Positions 61,501-64,000 of a stretch of 64,000 nt of DNA are shown piece by piece. A program made the position numbers and the translations under genes. The stretch is from NCBI RefSeq assembly GCF_035083965.1, contig NC_089727.1, positions 11,103,501 through 11,167,500 on the forward strand, written 5' to 3'. How positions within the stretch are numbered: position 1 is the first letter of the stretch; every line of letters begins with the position of its first letter. The notes under the pieces are model-generated. The model did not search any database, was not told where the DNA came from, and worked only from the letters and a program-made list of their open reading frames with translations. Origin of the DNA: Branchiostoma lanceolatum. Its lineage: Eukaryota; Chordata; Leptocardii; Amphioxiformes; Branchiostomatidae.

Positions 61501-63125
61501 TTAACTTGATTTGTTGTACCATGATCATGATGTGCGCCGGGCGTACGATGTTGCACTCCGGGAGTGCCTGAAGTTTAACTTGATTTGTTGTAACATGATC
61601 ATGATGTGCGCCGGGCGTACGATGTTGCACTCCGGGAGTGCCTGAGTAAGTTTAACTTGATTTGTTGTACCATGATCATGATGTGCGCTGGGCGTACGAT
61701 GTTGCACTCCGGGAGTGCCTGAAGTTTAACTTGATTTGTTGTAACATGATCATGATGTGCGCCGGGCGTACGATGTTGCACTCCGGGAGTGCCTGAATAA
61801 GTTTAACTTGATTTGTTGTACCATGATCATGATGTGCGCTGGGCGTACGATGTTGCACTCCGGGAGCGCCTGAAGTTTAACGTGATGTGTTGTACCATGA
61901 TCCTGACGTGCGCCGGGCGAACGATGTTGCACTCCGGGAGTGCCTGAGAAATTTTAACGTGAGTGGCTATATCATGGTCATGATGTGCGCCGGGCGTACG
62001 ATGTTGCACTCCGGGAGTGCCGGAAGTTTAACTTGCTTTGTTGTATCATGGTCCTGACGTGCGCCGGGCGTACGATGTTGCACTCCGGGAGTGCCTGAGA
62101 AGTTTAACGTGATTTGCTGTATCATGATCATGATGTGCGCCGGGCGTACGATGTTGCACTCCGGGAGTGCCTGAGAAATTTTAACTTGCTCTGTTGTAAC
62201 ATGATCATGATGTGCGCCGGGCGCACGATGTTGCACTCCGGGGTGCCTGAGTAAATTTTAACTTGCTTTGTTGTACCATGATCATGATGTGCGCCGGGCG
62301 TACGACGTTGCACTCCGGGAGTGCCTGAGAAATTTTAACTTGCTCTGTTGTAACATGATCATGATGTGCGCCGGGCGCACGATGTTGCACTCCGGGGTGC
62401 CTGAGTAAATTTTAACTTGCTTTGTTGTACCATGATCATGATGTGCGCCGGGCGTACGACGTTGCACTCCGGGAGTGCCTGAGAAATTTTAACTTGATTT
62501 GCTGTATCGTGATCCTAATGTGCGCCGGGCGTACGATGTTGCACTCCGGGAGTGCCTGAGTAATGTTAATTTGATGTGCTGTACCTTGATCGTGATGTGC
62601 GCCGGGCGTAAGAGGCTACACTCCGGGAGTGCCTGAGTAAGGTTAACTTGCTGTGCGGTACCGTGATCCTGATGTGCGCCGGGCGTATACGACTTTGCAC
62701 TCCGGGAGTGCCTGAGAAATTTCAGCTTGAGTTGCCGTGCCATGATCCTGAGGTGCGCCGGGCGTACGATGTTGCACTCCGGGAGTGCCTGAGAAATTCT
62801 AACATGAGTTGCTGTGCCATGATCATGATGTGCGCCGGGCGTACGATGGTGCACTCCGGGAGTGCCTGAGAAATTTTTTACATGATGTCGTGATGTAGGT
62901 CGGGTGTACCTGAGAGATCTTATGCATGTTGATGTGATGTGCGCCGGGCGTAGGATTGTACACGCAGGGAGTGCCTGAGAGATCTTACACATGCCGTGAT
63001 GTGATGTGCGCCGGGCGTAGGATTGTACACGCAGGGAGCGCATGAGAGTGAGATATCTTACACATGTTGATGTGATGTGCGCCGGGCGTATGGTGGCGCA
63101 CTCCGAGAGTACCTGAGGATTTTTA
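58500..63125. repeat. 74-77-bp satellite array, about 60 monomers
   Basis: Each monomer contains CATGATCATGATGTGCGCC, GGGCGTACGATGTTGCACTC and CGGGAGTGCCTGA, then a TTTAACTTG spacer of variable length. GCACTCC-G-GGAGTGC is a perfect inverted repeat, and ATCATGATCATGAT is a palindrome. Left and right edges are diverged, as in aging satellites; the last four monomers have TACACGCAGGGAG instead. Between about 60.8 and 61.9 kb, variants recur with a period of about 450 bp (six monomers). Minus-strand frames MQHRTPGAHHDHGTTNQVKL are translations of the repeat, not genes. Confidence 0.95.
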
Positions 63126-64000
63126 ACACATTCTGCGGCGAGTGTACGCCGGACGGATGACGGGGCACCCCGGTTTGCATATGTAGATGAGGTTTATGAC
63201 TTTAACTCATTGACCACTAATTGAGAGGAACATAACATCGTGATAGTCCAGCTACCCGTAGCTTGGTGTTATATTTTAACGTTCTGAGGACGATCGGGGC
63301 CTCTCTCGCCAATTCAATGCAAGTAACGGTATATCACAGAAAATTAATGAATACTGCCCCCCCCCCCCGTTAATGTGAATATTGCCGACCCCAGGGGGAC
63401 ATGAACTTTAATGGTGTTGGTGGCGACATGATCACTTTTTTCCTATGAGTAAGCAGATGACCTATGTGACATTTCTAAGGTCAGAAAAAGCTCAATTCGA
63501 TGTGCGAATGTCGTGATCCCGAAAACTCAGTTTATCGAGAAGAAATATGTATGTAACGCTACTCTCCATGAGGTAATTTCAGATGGAACTTCTCGCCCCA
63601 TTCTGTAAAACTCTGATCTGTGGTACAAACTTGGAGTGTTCCATCTGTGAGCTACTTTGGCAACCCGATAACTACCAGCCTGTATGACGATAACCCTTGC
63701 TCGCAACAAGGACCTCTATGCTAGAGCCAAGTCCCTGGTTCGTAGTTTAAAGCTCGCGTCTGCATGTATCTCGTTCCATGTATATTGTTTCCAAAGGTAC
63801 TGGGCCTAGTTGTGACCACAAGGTACTCTGGGGGCAATCCATAACTATGAGTCGCTCACAACAGTCCATGAATGTTTGTGCATGCATTAAGGTGCGATCG
63901 AATTAGCCAGCCTGCGTTCGTGTCACTGACGATGCAGACACTTATGATTCCCGCAGAAGGAGGCTATCGCATTTATGTGTCACACCCGTTACCAGCTAAT
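63126..64000. other. Unannotated right edge
   Basis: Unique-looking sequence follows the satellite. A run of C residues (about 11) lies at 63358. The longest frame (60 codons, minus, 63527-63709) is not recognisable. Nothing else was found. Confidence 0.4.

Noticed and set aside
59000-62500. Many overlapping minus-strand frames of about 60 codons (MQHRTPGAHHDH...)
   Set aside because: They are translations of the 74-77-bp satellite. The frame changes each unit because the period is not a multiple of three.
58500-63125. CRISPR-like array
   Set aside because: The repeats are contiguous with homologous spacers, are about 75 bp, and sit in intron-bearing animal DNA.

Overview
The window reads as nuclear DNA of an invertebrate chordate, most probably a lancelet (Branchiostoma). 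The genes are intron-rich and their proteins are close to the vertebrate versions, but each vertebrate paralogue pair is represented by one gene. The clearest case is the nucleostemin gene, which mixes features of GNL3 and GNL3L. Introns and spacers are full of short inverted-repeat transposons and satellite arrays. The organism assignment is inference from gene content, because no species-specific marker was checked.

Layout. From 181 to 9236 on the minus strand lie 19 exons of NFXL1, whose C-terminal exons are off the left edge. It is head-to-head with ribosomal protein RPS3 (9679-14503, plus), whose introns hold a hAT element and a TA-flanked inverted-repeat element. Decayed transposon DNA and a tRNA-Ser(AGA) gene (17572-17653) follow. 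Ribosomal protein RPL31 (minus, 19735-21645, untranslated first exon near 22500) is head-to-head with mitochondrial ribosomal protein MRPL57 (plus, 22590-24268). After a gene-poor stretch comes an intronless leucine-rich-repeat/Ig receptor (28950-31964, plus). It converges on a kynurenine/2-aminoadipate aminotransferase gene (AADAT, minus, about 32380-43609) that has three candidate first exons. A 126-bp satellite carrying POU octamers (46.35-47.75 kb) separates this from TXNDC9 (minus, 49227-50548). A single-exon nucleostemin GTPase gene follows (53399-55288, minus). The signal-peptide exon of an unidentified secreted protein starts at 56176. The window ends in a satellite of about 60 monomers of 74-77 bp (58.5-63.1 kb) that shows higher-order structure.

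The genes do not form one pathway. RPS3, RPL31, MRPL57 and the nucleostemin GTPase all serve ribosome production or mitochondrial translation, and the RPS3 and RPL31 starts carry pyrimidine-tract (TOP-like) sequences. The two head-to-head pairs look like shared housekeeping promoters. AADAT, TXNDC9 and NFXL1 are unrelated single-copy genes. The most interesting signals are the triplicated AADAT first exon, the higher-order satellite, a 71-bp-arm perfect palindrome in the probable 3' UTR of the receptor gene, the pre-duplication nucleostemin, and an RPS3 stop codon that overlaps a splice donor.
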